From CAXXOK01 sp001604115 (GTDB lineage: Bacteria; Bacillota; Clostridia; Christensenellales; Aristaeellaceae), in the NCBI GenBank assembly GCA_034928535.1, contig JAYFOV010000017.1:55362-119361 (forward strand): a stretch of DNA of 64,000 nt, in the 5' to 3' direction. The notes beneath the pieces are model-generated. The model searched no databases, was not told where the DNA came from, and worked only from the letters and a program-made list of their open reading frames with translations. This document shows positions 16,792 through 25,189 of the stretch, piece after piece. A program made the position numbers and the translations under genes. Every line of letters begins with the position of its first letter. The stretch's first letter is position 1.

Positions 16792-17817
16792 TTGAAAGCA
16801 AGTGACTTCCACTACGACCTGCCGGAGGCGCTCATTGCCCAAACCCCCATCGAGCCACGCGACCACAGCCGCATGTTGGTCTATGACCGCGCGGATGGCA
16901 GCGTGCGCCACGAGCATTTTTATGATTTGCCCAAGTACCTCAAAGCCGGCGATGCCCTGGTGCTCAATGAAACCAAGGTGATTCCCGCCCGGCTGCTGGG
17001 CGAAAAGGAGACCACGCATGTCCCGGTGGAAATTCTCCTGCTCAAGCGCCTGAATACGCGGGACTGGGAGGCGCTGGTGCGCCCCGGCCGCCGCTTATTG
17101 CCCGGCGTGTTTTGCAGTTTTGGCGGCGGCATGCTGCGTGCCGAAATACTGGAGACCCTTCCCAGCGGCGGCCGCAAGGTTCGCTTTCACTATAAAGGAG
17201 TATTTGAAACCCTGCTGGACGAGCTTGGCCAAATGCCGCTGCCCCCCTACATTCATGAGCACCTTGCCGATCAAACCCGCTACCAGACCGTCTATGCCAA
17301 AGCGGAGGGCAGCGCAGCAGCGCCTACAGCCGGGCTGCACTTTACCCCCAAACTGCTGGAGGATATACGCGGGATGGGCGTGCACATCATCCCCGTGGTG
17401 TTGCATGTGGGGCTGGGAACATTTCGTCCAGTCAAGGTGGATGATCTGGCCGAGCATGTGATGCATGTGGAGCAATATGAGGTTTCCGCCGAGTCCGCGG
17501 CGGCCATCAACCAGACGCGTCAGGCCGGCGGCCGCTGCCTGTGCATTGGCACCACCAGCGTGCGCACACTGGAAACCGTGGCCGATGAGGCCGGGCAGAT
17601 TCATCCCGCCAGCGGTGAAACCGGCATTTTCATCACACCCGGCTATCAGTTCCGCGCGGTCGATGCGCTGCTGACCAATTTTCACCTGCCGGAAAGTACC
17701 TTGCTGATGTTGGTTTCGGCGCTCATGGGTCGGGAGGAAGCTTTGCGCGTATATCAGCTTGCCGTTGATGCACAGTACCGTTTTTTCTCTTTTGGCGATT
17801 GCATGTTGATCCTGTAA
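16792..17817 (+). CDS. queA: S-adenosylmethionine:tRNA ribosyltransferase-isomerase QueA
   Basis: A 341-residue queuosine-pathway enzyme that adds the ribosyl part of SAM to preQ1-modified tRNA to make epoxyqueuosine. Family features are 'FHYDLPEALIAQTPIEPRDHSRML', 'LPPYIH', 'YAKAEGSAAAPTAGLHFTP', 'LHVGLGTFRPV' and 'NFHLPESTLLMLVSA'. The start codon is TTG, supported by AGGAG nine bases upstream and by the conserved N-terminus beginning exactly there. It is the last gene of the ruv operon. Confidence 0.96.
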   Translation: MKASDFHYDLPEALIAQTPIEPRDHSRMLVYDRADGSVRHEHFYDLPKYLKAGDALVLNETKVIPARLLGEKETTHVPVEILLLKRLNTRDWEALVRPGRRLLPGVFCSFGGGMLRAEILETLPSGGRKVRFHYKGVFETLLDELGQMPLPPYIHEHLADQTRYQTVYAKAEGSAAAPTAGLHFTPKLLEDIRGMGVHIIPVVLHVGLGTFRPVKVDDLAEHVMHVEQYEVSAESAAAINQTRQAGGRCLCIGTTSVRTLETVADEAGQIHPASGETGIFITPGYQFRAVDALLTNFHLPESTLLMLVSALMGREEALRVYQLAVDAQYRFFSFGDCMLIL

Positions 17818-17823
17818 CTTCTA

Positions 17824-17873
17824 CAATGCAGCAAGGGGAAGCGTTCCATCACACGCCTCCCCTTGCTGCATTG
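17824..17873. terminator. Terminator between queA and plsY
   Basis: A long stem: CAATGCAGCAAGGGGA... paired with ...TCCCCTTGCTGCATTG. It lies between two converging genes and probably serves both. Confidence 0.85.
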
Positions 17874-17911
17874 TTGCACAGGCAAACTTGCCGCCTGCGC
17901 TTTGGCTCCGC

Positions 17912-18562
17912 TTATGCCCGGGTTTGACCCTGCGCATCGGCGGAGGCTTTTTTCCCAATCTTATTTTCAGTTCCGTTGAGCAAGCGTTGGATGTTTGGGC
18001 GGTGGCGCACCACCACCAGCACGAACAACGCAACACAAAAGCCTGCCACAAACCACTCTCCCGGATGCGTCACGATCATCAGCACCATATAGGTGCCCAT
18101 CATGACCATACTGCCCAGGCTGATGTAGCGGCTGATGGCGATGACCACGATAAAGGAAGCGATGGCAACGATGCCCCACAGGGGATTCACAAAAAAGATG
18201 ACCGCAGCGGAGCAGGCAACGCCCTTGCCGCCCTTGAAACCGAAGAAAACCGGCCAATTGTGCCCCAGAATGGCGAACATCCCGCCCAGCATGGTTCCAA
18301 AGCCCGCAATGCCAAAGGTCGTGCCTGGCAGTAGCAGACTGCCCAGCCAGCAAGCCAGCGTCGCTTTGATAAAGTCACCCAAGAAGGTAATGAGCCCGAG
18401 CCGAAGCCCCAGCACGCGAAGCACATTGCTGGCGCCTGTGTTGTGGCTGCCCACCTCGCGGATATTCACGCTGGCACGGCGGCTCACCAGTATCCCCGTG
18501 GAAATACAACCCAGCAGGTACCCGGCCACAGCGACGGCGATGCTCAAGAGAATTTGTTGCAT
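17912..18562 (-). CDS. plsY: Glycerol-3-phosphate acyltransferase PlsY
   Basis: A 216-residue multi-pass membrane enzyme that transfers an acyl group from acyl-phosphate to glycerol-3-phosphate in phospholipid synthesis. PlsY motifs are present: 'GSHNTGASNVLRVLG' (phosphate binding), 'LGHNWPVFFGFKGGKGVA' and the third loop before the C-terminal helix. The start at 18562 follows AAAGGAGATAGAC. The C-terminal ~25 residues are polar and basic. Confidence 0.94.
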   Translation of the reverse strand: MQQILLSIAVAVAGYLLGCISTGILVSRRASVNIREVGSHNTGASNVLRVLGLRLGLITFLGDFIKATLACWLGSLLLPGTTFGIAGFGTMLGGMFAILGHNWPVFFGFKGGKGVACSAAVIFFVNPLWGIVAIASFIVVIAISRYISLGSMVMMGTYMVLMIVTHPGEWFVAGFCVALFVLVVVRHRPNIQRLLNGTENKIGKKASADAQGQTRA

Positions 18563-18598
18563 GTCTATCTCCTTTGGTTGTGGTGTAAAGTACGCTCT

Positions 18599-18626
18599 AT
18601 TATACCATGGATCGCCCGGTGTGCAA
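18599..18626 (-). promoter_or_regulatory. plsY promoter
   Basis: Minus strand TTGCAC (18621-18626), 16-bp spacer, TATAAT (18599-18604). Confidence 0.7.
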
Positions 18627-18959
18627 GTAACCGTTGGCATGCCATCGCAGCCATGTGCATCCCTGGAACTTTGCCCTCTTTTGCGTGTTTGGGTGCCATG
18701 CAAACGTTTCCGGCGTCGATATGTTACGCAAAAATGAGCATCATGCTACAGCGGCTTTCCCGTGACCATAAGCATTTTTATCACAGCAAACTGCATGCGG
18801 CATTGCCCTAAAGCAGCCATAAGGCTGTTGCGTGAGTTGCCGATCGTGCAGCGTTCAGGGCGTTTTCAACGCATGCGCTGCTGCGCGGTACGCTGATTCA
18901 CACCCGCTGAAGCCACGCAACGCATTGTGCCGAGCAGCGACCGCCCCCTGCAGGCACAT
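18627..18959. other. Gene-free stretch upstream of plsY
   Basis: No open frame here has a ribosome site and protein-like composition. Short inverted repeats such as AAAGCAGCC...GGCTGTT (near 18810) are visible, but no RNA family was recognised. Confidence 0.5.
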
Positions 18960-18994
18960 GGCAAAACCGCCGCAGGACCTGCGGCGGTTTTGCC
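18960..18994 (-). terminator. Terminator after hom
   Basis: GGCAAAACCGCCGCAG, short loop, exact complement; a perfect 16-bp stem just beyond the hom stop. Confidence 0.88.
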
Positions 18995-19005
18995 AAAGCA
19001 GTTTT

Positions 19006-20289
19006 CTACTCCTGTTCCACACGGATGATGCTTTCCAGCTTAGCCACATGCCGATCCAACGCTGCAATCGCGCGCTGCATGGCCTTCTCGCTTGCCTGAT
19101 GGGTGATGACTACCAGCGTGACACGCCCGTCCTGGCACTCGCCTTTTTGCTGCACCGCCGCGATGCTCACATTTTCATCCGCAAAACATTTGGCCACGCT
19201 GCTGAGCACGCCGGGCTCATCCGCAGCAAGCATGCGGATATAGAAAGGACACTGCCAATCCTTGTTTTGCTGAAGCGCTACCTTGGGATTGATCTCATTT
19301 TGGAAGGTCGGATACTGGTGCTGGCATGCGGATGCCGCGCGCTCCAAATCACTGACGATGGCGCTGGCCGTGGGCAGATCCCCCGCACCGCGCCCCAGGA
19401 ACATCATTTCCTTGCAGGCGTGGCCGTGGAGGTACACCGCATTAAAGGAACCGGAAACATTGGCCAGCGGGTGGTCACTGCGCACAAAGGTCGGATGCAC
19501 TCTGGTTTCCACACGAAGACCATCACGTTTGGCAATGGCCAGCAGCTTGAGCGTGTAGCCCAGTTCCTGCCCGCAGCGGATATCCTCCGCATTCACATGT
19601 GTGATGCCCTCCACATACACATCCTCAAACGTCACGCGGCCATGAAAGGCCAGCGATGCCAGGATGCTCAGCTTGTAGGCGGCATCCAGCCCTTCTACAT
19701 CCGCAGCAGGGTCCGGTTCGGCCAACCCCAGCCGCTGCGCCTCTTCCAGCACTTTGGCATAGGGCTCACCGTTTTTGCTCATGCGCGTGAGGATGTAGTT
19801 GGTGGTTCCGTTCACGATGCCGTAGATTTTATCGATATAGTTGGCCTGAAGGCTTTCCTCCAGCGAATGGATGATGGGGATGGCCCCGCACACGGCGGCC
19901 TCATAGTAAAGCCCTGCACCGCTTGCCTTGGCCGCCCGCTGCAGCTCATGCCAGTGCAGCGCAAAGGCGACTTTGTTGGCAGTGATGACCGTTTTCCCAT
20001 TTTTGAGCGCACGCAGCAGGTAATCATAAGCCGGCTGTTCCCCGCCTAAAAATTCCACCACAAACTCAATGTCCGGGTCGTCCAGCACATCCGCCGGGTC
20101 GGTGGTAAAGGCCTCCGGAGGCACCGCCACATCTCGCTGCTTGCTGGGGTCGCGCACCAACACCTTTTTGATGTGAAAGCGCAGCCCGGCGCGGTGCTCA
20201 ATATCATCCCCGAAACCTTCCAGCAGCCGCCAAACGCCGCTCCCCACATTGCCACAGCCCAGAAACCCGATGGTGATGTGCTTGGTCAT
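19006..20289 (-). CDS. hom: Homoserine dehydrogenase
   Basis: A 427-residue enzyme reducing aspartate semialdehyde to homoserine (threonine and methionine pathway). It has an N-terminal Rossmann fold ('IGFLGCGNVGSGVWRLL'), 'VITANKVAFALH', catalytic-domain motifs 'GLYYEAAVCGAIPIIHSLEESL', 'GIVNGTTNYILTRM' and 'DPAADVEGLDAAYKLSILASL', and a C-terminal ACT domain (about 345-427) for allosteric control. The start at 20289 is preferred over an in-frame ATG 12 bases upstream on ribosome-site spacing. It lies 22 bases after coaX on the same strand. Confidence 0.94.
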   Translation of the reverse strand: MTKHITIGFLGCGNVGSGVWRLLEGFGDDIEHRAGLRFHIKKVLVRDPSKQRDVAVPPEAFTTDPADVLDDPDIEFVVEFLGGEQPAYDYLLRALKNGKTVITANKVAFALHWHELQRAAKASGAGLYYEAAVCGAIPIIHSLEESLQANYIDKIYGIVNGTTNYILTRMSKNGEPYAKVLEEAQRLGLAEPDPAADVEGLDAAYKLSILASLAFHGRVTFEDVYVEGITHVNAEDIRCGQELGYTLKLLAIAKRDGLRVETRVHPTFVRSDHPLANVSGSFNAVYLHGHACKEMMFLGRGAGDLPTASAIVSDLERAASACQHQYPTFQNEINPKVALQQNKDWQCPFYIRMLAADEPGVLSSVAKCFADENVSIAAVQQKGECQDGRVTLVVITHQASEKAMQRAIAALDRHVAKLESIIRVEQE

Positions 20290-20311
20290 TGGTGTTGCCA
20301 TCCTTTCGCGC

Positions 20312-21079
20312 TCAACGGTTTCGTTCAAACAGGATCCGAAGCCCTTTCAAAGTCAGTAAGCCGTCAAGCTTATCGATAAACTTGTTGTCCTGCGCAATCA
20401 GCACTGCCATGCCGCCCGTGGCTACCACAAACGCATCCGGAGCGTTAAGTTCCACGCGCATGCGGCGCACCAGATAATCCACCTGGCCAATGTAGCCATA
20501 AATCAGGCCCGATTGCAGGTTGGTCACCGTTGTGCGGCCAATCACGCGCTCCGGCTTGATCAGCTCAAAGCGCGGCAGCTTGGAGGTTTGCCCGATGAGT
20601 GCTTCGCTTGCCAGCTTGATGCCTGGACAGATGCACCCGCCTAAAAAATTACCTTGCCTGTCCAGCGCGCCAAACGTGGTTGCCGTACCGAAATCGATGA
20701 AAATACAGGGCCCCCCATATTGCTCATAAGCCGCCACGGCATTGGCAATGCGGTCGCTGCCCAGCTCGCGGGGATTTTCATACTTGATGTTGATGCCCGT
20801 TTTGATGCCCGGCGCAACTATCATGGGCGTTTGTCCGAAATAGTTTTTGCACATATGCTCCAGCGTAAAATTGATGGTGGGCACCACGCTGGAAATGGCA
20901 ACGCCTTCCACGGCATCCTTATCCACCCCTTCATTATGAAACAGGTTGCACAGAAGGATGCCGTACTCGTCGGATGTGCTGGTTTTGCTGGTGGAAATAC
21001 GCCAGTATTTGACCAACTCCTTACCGTCGAACAAGGCGGTTTTGATGTTTGTGTTGCCCACATCCATGGTCAAAATCAT
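20312..21079 (-). CDS. coaX: Type III pantothenate kinase CoaX
   Basis: A 255-residue enzyme phosphorylating pantothenate, the first step of coenzyme A synthesis. Type III features are 'LTMDVGNTNIKTALFDG' at the N-terminus, 'GSDRIANAVAAYEQYGGPCIFIDFGTATTF', 'GGCICPGIKLASEAL' and 'TGGMAVLI'. AAAGGAGAGTAGGCC precedes the ATG. The upstream neighbour on the same strand is an ECF S component, which suggests a vitamin-uptake link. Confidence 0.95.
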   Translation of the reverse strand: MILTMDVGNTNIKTALFDGKELVKYWRISTSKTSTSDEYGILLCNLFHNEGVDKDAVEGVAISSVVPTINFTLEHMCKNYFGQTPMIVAPGIKTGINIKYENPRELGSDRIANAVAAYEQYGGPCIFIDFGTATTFGALDRQGNFLGGCICPGIKLASEALIGQTSKLPRFELIKPERVIGRTTVTNLQSGLIYGYIGQVDYLVRRMRVELNAPDAFVVATGGMAVLIAQDNKFIDKLDGLLTLKGLRILFERNR

Positions 21080-21192
21080 GGCCTACTCTCCTTTGATGCC
21101 GTTCTAACTTTCCAAAGGCTTAGGGCTCTTGCCCATCTTGCCAGTGCCGATAGCGGGCGCCAGCGTCCTGCGCGCTCACCGCCACTGCTGGA

Positions 21193-21963
21193 TCAGCCTT
21201 TGTTCCGCGGCGTTGCCTGTTCTGCGATGGGGTTTTCCGGTTTATCGGCCAGTCGTGTCGCCGCGCTATGGTCCGCTACGCTGCTGCCTGGATGCCTGCG
21301 TGCAGTTCGATGGTTCACCGCTTGCACCGCTGTCTTGACCATCGGGGCGATGATCGCCGCAACCAGCAGCTCCGCAATGCCATTGGGCAGCCCTACCGCG
21401 ACCACCAGCCAGGTTGCTGCACTGTTGCGGTAGGCATCGCTTGCGCTGCCCAAACCGATCAGGTTGTTCACCAGTTCATTGAGTTCCGTGCCATACAGCA
21501 GTATGATCGCGCCCAAACACAGCACCGTGTTGGTCAATGCGCCAATGGCGGATGCGAAAACCGTGCCCAAGTGTTCCAGCGCAAGGTGGCGTTTCGCCCC
21601 GCGATGGAACAGGGCAGATACGCCCCAAGCAGCCAGCGGCACGATCAGGCGCGGCAGAACGCTGACCAATGGGTTACGAAAAAAGAGCGTCAGCCCTACC
21701 ATGCCGCTTTCCCACGCCCTGATCAGGCTGCTCACCCCAAACACAAGCCCGACCAGAACCCCCACCACAGGTCCCTCGACCAGCGCGGCGATGATGACCG
21801 GGATGTGCACCAGCGTAACCGCCGGCAGCGGTGGCGGCAGCATGATCATGCCAATAGGCGTAAAAGCCAACAGGGCTGTGATCGCGCCCAGCATGGCCGT
21901 CACGACCATCCTTCGGTAACGGCTGTCCGGCCTGTGTTTGCGGAGTGTATGCTCTGCTTTCAT
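21193..21963 (-). CDS. ECF transporter S component, probably pantothenate (PanT-like)
   Basis: A 256-residue membrane protein with about six hydrophobic helices. N-terminal 'MVVTAMLGAITALLAFTPIGMIMLPPPLPAVTLVHIPVIIAALVEGP' and 'GLVFGVSSLIRAW' match the ECF substrate-binding (S) component fold, in which helix 1 carries the small-residue motif that contacts the T subunit. No A or T components are in the window, so it probably uses shared (group II) ones. Proximity to coaX makes pantothenate the leading substrate, but that is inference. The last ~45 residues are polar. CGGAGGG precedes the ATG, and a 110-nt leader with a strong promoter lies upstream. Confidence 0.85.
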   Translation of the reverse strand: MKAEHTLRKHRPDSRYRRMVVTAMLGAITALLAFTPIGMIMLPPPLPAVTLVHIPVIIAALVEGPVVGVLVGLVFGVSSLIRAWESGMVGLTLFFRNPLVSVLPRLIVPLAAWGVSALFHRGAKRHLALEHLGTVFASAIGALTNTVLCLGAIILLYGTELNELVNNLIGLGSASDAYRNSAATWLVVAVGLPNGIAELLVAAIIAPMVKTAVQAVNHRTARRHPGSSVADHSAATRLADKPENPIAEQATPRNKG

Positions 21964-22074
21964 GTTGTTTCCCTCCGTTCAGGTTCGCAATGGATACCCG
22001 ACGTAATGCCCGCCATGCGGGGGATGCCAGAGCCTTTCTTCGGTCCGACCCCGTAGGTGTCGGCGTGACCCTAG
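21964..22074 (-). promoter_or_regulatory. Structured 5' leader of the ECF gene, candidate riboswitch
   Basis: About 110 nt lie between the predicted transcription start and the ECF ATG. It contains hairpin CCGAC/GTCGG (22045-22063) and hairpin CCCGC/GCGGG (22009-22021), separated by a purine-rich GAAGAAAGG stretch, and then the ribosome site. It did not match any riboswitch consensus I could recall (TPP, FMN, preQ1, THF, cobalamin). Confidence 0.4.
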
Positions 22075-22080
22075 TACTGT

Positions 22081-22109
22081 ATTATAACGTTTGTATCCAG
22101 AAATGTAAA
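22081..22109 (-). promoter_or_regulatory. Promoter of ECF S component gene
   Basis: Minus strand TTTACA (22104-22109), exactly 17 bp, TATAAT (22081-22086). Confidence 0.85.
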
Positions 22110-22231
22110 CCATGGCAGCCCGGAAAGTACGCCTGGCCGCGCACGGGCATGCGCAGGTATGGCAAACGCCCCAAGCCTGCTGCGCACTTCTGCGTGCAAC
22201 AGGCTTGGGGCGCAGAAAACCCTGCGGGAGG

Positions 22232-22678
22232 CTATTTGTCGTCCCCTACGTCCTCGCCCTCGATCACATCCGGGAAAAAGGGCTTATGGCAGTTGGGGCA
22301 CAGCGGGCTTTCGTCAAAGTCGATATCAGCCGCTTTGATTTGCATGGTTTTACCGCAGTTCGGGCAATCGAAGGACAGCTCCTCGTTTTCGTCAAACTGC
22401 TCGACTTCGATGTCATCATCGTCCTCTTCATCGTCATCGTCCAGGTCGTCGTCATCGCCAAAGAGTGCGTCCTCAATATCGCCCAGGTCGCTGTCAATGG
22501 ACTCCACGTACTCATCCAGTTCGCCCAGGTCGCTATCCAGCTCGGCGATCTTCTGTGCCATCTCGTCCATCACGGTGAGCATTTCCAACAGCAACCGGTT
22601 CTCGGGTTTGTCCTTTTCAAAGGTCAGGCCTTCCGCCAGGCCACGCAGGTATGCGGTACGGTCAGTGATGTTGCCCAT
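22232..22678 (-). CDS. CD1247-type acidic protein with C-terminal zinc ribbon
   Basis: A 148-residue cytoplasmic protein of unknown function. The N-terminal ~50 residues ('ITDRTAYLRGLAEGL...NRLLLEMLTVMDEMAQKIAELDSDLGELDEYVE') match the helical CD1247 N-terminal domain of Clostridia. A very acidic linker of D/E runs follows (about 75-100). The C-terminus holds two CxxC pairs (CPNC...CPNC), a zinc ribbon. The family is nearly confined to Clostridia and helps place the organism. It lies upstream of nothing obvious on this strand and downstream of efp. Confidence 0.85.
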   Translation of the reverse strand: MGNITDRTAYLRGLAEGLTFEKDKPENRLLLEMLTVMDEMAQKIAELDSDLGELDEYVESIDSDLGDIEDALFGDDDDLDDDDEEDDDDIEVEQFDENEELSFDCPNCGKTMQIKAADIDFDESPLCPNCHKPFFPDVIEGEDVGDDK

Positions 22679-22753
22679 AACATTTCCTTTCCCGCGTCTT
22701 GTGGCGCGGCACGTCGGTCAGTGCAGCCAGGGGGGGGCGCGGACATAGCCCGA

Positions 22754-23311
22754 TCAGCAACGCTCCATATACTCGCCTACGCGGGTATCGATGCGGATCT
22801 TGTCGCCGATATTGATGAACAGCGGCACCTGCAGGGTGTGGCCGGTTTCCACCGTGGCGGGCTTGTAGGTATTGCTGGCCGTATCGCCCTTGAAGCCGGG
22901 CTCGGTATCGGTCACTTCCAGCTCCACAAAGTTGGGGGCAGCCACGCTGAAGGCCGAGCCTTTGAAGAAGCGTACCGTCACGTTGGTGCTTTCCTTCACA
23001 AAGGGGATCGCATCCTCCACCTGCTCACGGTTCAGGGGAATCTGCTCGTACGTGTCCAGATCCATGAAGTAGTACAGATCGCCATCGGCGTAGACATATT
23101 GCATGTCCTTGGTTTCCACGACTGCGCGGGGCATTTTGTCGGTGGGGTTGAAGCTGCGCTCCACCACGGCGCCGGTCATGATGTTCTTAATCTTGGTGCG
23201 CACAAAAGCTGCGCCCTTGCCCGGCTTGACATGCTGGAAATCCACGATGTTCCAGACACCGCCATCCCATTCGAAGGTAATGCCTTTACGAAACTCGCCT
23301 GCTGTGATCAT
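22754..23311 (-). CDS. efp: Translation elongation factor P
   Basis: A 185-residue factor that relieves ribosome stalling at polyproline. All three domains are present: KOW-like (1-~62) with the functional loop 'HVKPGKGAAFVRTK' and Lys32 at its tip, a central OB domain, and a C-terminal OB domain with 'GHTLQVPLFINIGDKIRIDTRVGEYMER'. AAACGGAGG lies upstream. It sits between the Xaa-Pro peptidase and CD1247-type genes, a common clostridial order. Confidence 0.97.
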   Translation of the reverse strand: MITAGEFRKGITFEWDGGVWNIVDFQHVKPGKGAAFVRTKIKNIMTGAVVERSFNPTDKMPRAVVETKDMQYVYADGDLYYFMDLDTYEQIPLNREQVEDAIPFVKESTNVTVRFFKGSAFSVAAPNFVELEVTDTEPGFKGDTASNTYKPATVETGHTLQVPLFINIGDKIRIDTRVGEYMERC

Positions 23312-23344
23312 AGATGGTTTCCTCCGTTCGTGTTTGGGTGTTAC

Positions 23345-24412
23345 TTACAGGATGATCAATTCCCGCGTGGGGGTGGTGAGGGCACGGCAACCATCTTCCA
23401 GGACGACTACCGTATTTTCAATGCGCACGCCGCCAACACCAGGCAGATAGACGCCCGGTTCCACGGTCATCAGCTGTCCCTTGACCAGTTTGCCGGTTGC
23501 CATAGCGTTCAGGCGAGGGTTTTCATGGATCTCAATGCCCAAGCTGTGCCCCAGACCATGCCCAAAGCGCCCGGCGTAACCGGCAGCATCGATGTAATCC
23601 CGCGCGATGGCGTCAATCGCGCGCAGATCGCCCCCCGCGCGCACCGCGTCCTGCGCCAGCTGTTGGGCCGTCTGGACGGTTTCATAGACGCGGCGCATCT
23701 CAGCCGTGGGTTGCCCCACCGCCACGGTGCGGGTCATATCGGCACAGTAGTTGCCCACTTTGGCGCCAAAATCCAGGGTGATCATGTCCCCACGGCGGAT
23801 GCGGTAATCCCCCGGTACGGCATGGGGCAGGGAACCGTTGGCGCCCGCCGCCACAATGGTGGAAAACGCAAGCCCCTGCGCTCCGTGGGAGAGCATATCA
23901 AACTCCAGCTTGATGGCCAGTTCCTTTTCCGATACCCCTTCGCGGATCTCAGGCAGGATGCGTTCAAAGCTCTCGCTGGTGATCCGGCATGCTTCCTGGA
24001 TCAGGGCGATTTCGCTCTCGTCCTTGACTTGGCGCAGCACTTCGATATCGTTTTTCAGCGCGACCCAACGCGCCGTGCCAAACGCCTGCTGCGCTGCGGC
24101 AAAGGTGCGCACTGTCATCTGATCGTCCTCATAACGGAGGGTATCCACCCCCCACTGCACGGCCAGCTGGGCAGCTGCCTGCTCATGGCTTTGCCCTTTT
24201 TCGATACTTAGGATGGTACAGGCGGGGCTTTCGCGCTGCGCCTGCTCCACATAGCGGAAATCCGTTATTACCGCCTGCCCTTTGGCACCCAGCAACGCGA
24301 TGCCCTCCCCCTTGAACCCTGTCAGGTAAAAGAGGTTGGCCTCTTTGTATACGATGATGGCCTCATTGGCCGCAAGGCCGGTGGCCGAGATCAGGCTTTG
24401 CACACGTGTCAT
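23345..24412 (-). CDS. Xaa-Pro peptidase (M24 family)
   Basis: A 355-residue aminopeptidase-P-type enzyme. The N-terminal creatinase-like domain (1-~125; 'LFYLTGFKGEG', 'ITDFRYVEQA') is followed by the pita-bread catalytic domain. Metal ligands are visible in order: Asp in 'ITLDFGAKVGNYCADMTRT', second Asp in the same motif, His in 'GHGLGHSLGIEIHENP', Glu in 'MTVEPGVYLPG' and Glu in 'VRIENT'. The start at 24412 has GGAG six bases upstream; an earlier in-frame ATG lacks one. Pairing with efp is common in Bacillota. Confidence 0.93.
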   Translation of the reverse strand: MTRVQSLISATGLAANEAIIVYKEANLFYLTGFKGEGIALLGAKGQAVITDFRYVEQAQRESPACTILSIEKGQSHEQAAAQLAVQWGVDTLRYEDDQMTVRTFAAAQQAFGTARWVALKNDIEVLRQVKDESEIALIQEACRITSESFERILPEIREGVSEKELAIKLEFDMLSHGAQGLAFSTIVAAGANGSLPHAVPGDYRIRRGDMITLDFGAKVGNYCADMTRTVAVGQPTAEMRRVYETVQTAQQLAQDAVRAGGDLRAIDAIARDYIDAAGYAGRFGHGLGHSLGIEIHENPRLNAMATGKLVKGQLMTVEPGVYLPGVGGVRIENTVVVLEDGCRALTTPTRELIIL

Positions 24413-24561
24413 GCTCTGCTCCACGATCCTTTCATGCGGCCACACCGACGTACCACGGAAACGCCGCAATTGTTATTTTACCATAAACCCAGTATCCACG
24501 CCAGCTTTTTTTGAGGTCACGGCACCTGTTTGCCGATGCGAAGCAGCGTGTGAGCGGCCAC

Positions 24562-25179
24562 TCAGTAGCCCAGCGCTTCCTGCACCAGGAGTACGGTCAT
24601 CTGGCGGCCTCGGGGCACTCTATCCAGCACCACGGTAGCGCGGCACATGCTCTCCTCCCCGCATTCGCTGCTTTTGCAGATGCCGGTGAGCGCACACGGG
24701 GTAGAAAGGCCAATGCGGCGCGCGTTTTGCGGGCAAGCCGTCTGTTTAATGCGCGCCACGGCGGTGTTGATGCCGCCATCGACAAATTTGGAATGGCTGA
24801 CCACAAAATACACATGCTTGGCGCCATCCAGGATCGCGCCCACACGGTTGCAGTTGCCATCAATGAACACCATGCTGCCATTGCGTGTAACCGCGTTGGC
24901 GGATGTCAGGTAGGCGTCGGCCATGCGTGCCTGCGCCAAAATCTGCGGCACGGCCTCCTTAGGCTGCCCCCAATGCTGGTACACTGTGCAGCCCTTGTGT
25001 TCCAGTGCAGGGATCACTTCCGTTTCCCGAATGGTCACCGAACCGCCCACGCCTACGCTGCTGCCCGCCGGGATGTGCTCCGTCAGGTATGCTTTCGCCT
25101 GGGCGGCCGTTTCCAGCTCCACCACATCAAAGCCATGTTTTCGCATGTTCTCGACCGCAAACTGGATCATCTGTTCCAT
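24562..25179 (-). CDS. LUD-domain protein (DUF162)
   Basis: A 205-residue protein of the LutC/YkgG (LUD, DUF162) family. Features include 'SVGVGGSVTIRETEVIPAL', 'YLTSANAVTRNGSMVFIDGNCNRVGAILDGAKHVYFVVSHSKFV' and cysteines near the C-terminus ('CPQN', 'CALTGICKSSECGEESMC') that could bind metal. LutC itself is part of lactate oxidation, but stand-alone clostridial members are uncharacterised and no lutA/lutB is present. AGGAGG precedes the ATG. It starts ten bases after the CapA stop on the same strand. Confidence 0.85.
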   Translation of the reverse strand: MEQMIQFAVENMRKHGFDVVELETAAQAKAYLTEHIPAGSSVGVGGSVTIRETEVIPALEHKGCTVYQHWGQPKEAVPQILAQARMADAYLTSANAVTRNGSMVFIDGNCNRVGAILDGAKHVYFVVSHSKFVDGGINTAVARIKQTACPQNARRIGLSTPCALTGICKSSECGEESMCRATVVLDRVPRGRQMTVLLVQEALGY

Positions 25180-25189
25180 GATAAGCCTC

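Noticed and set aside
21964..22074. TPP riboswitch upstream of the ECF gene
   Set aside because: GAACCTGA and GGAGGGAA look similar to the TPP 3' part, but CTGAGA and the matching helices are missing.
22400..22460. Short tandem repeat (ATC/GTC-rich)
   Set aside because: It simply encodes the Asp/Glu-rich linker of the CD1247-type protein.
22112..24211. A 699-codon plus-strand open frame
   Set aside because: It runs antisense across the CD1247-type, efp and peptidase genes, which are well supported on the other strand.
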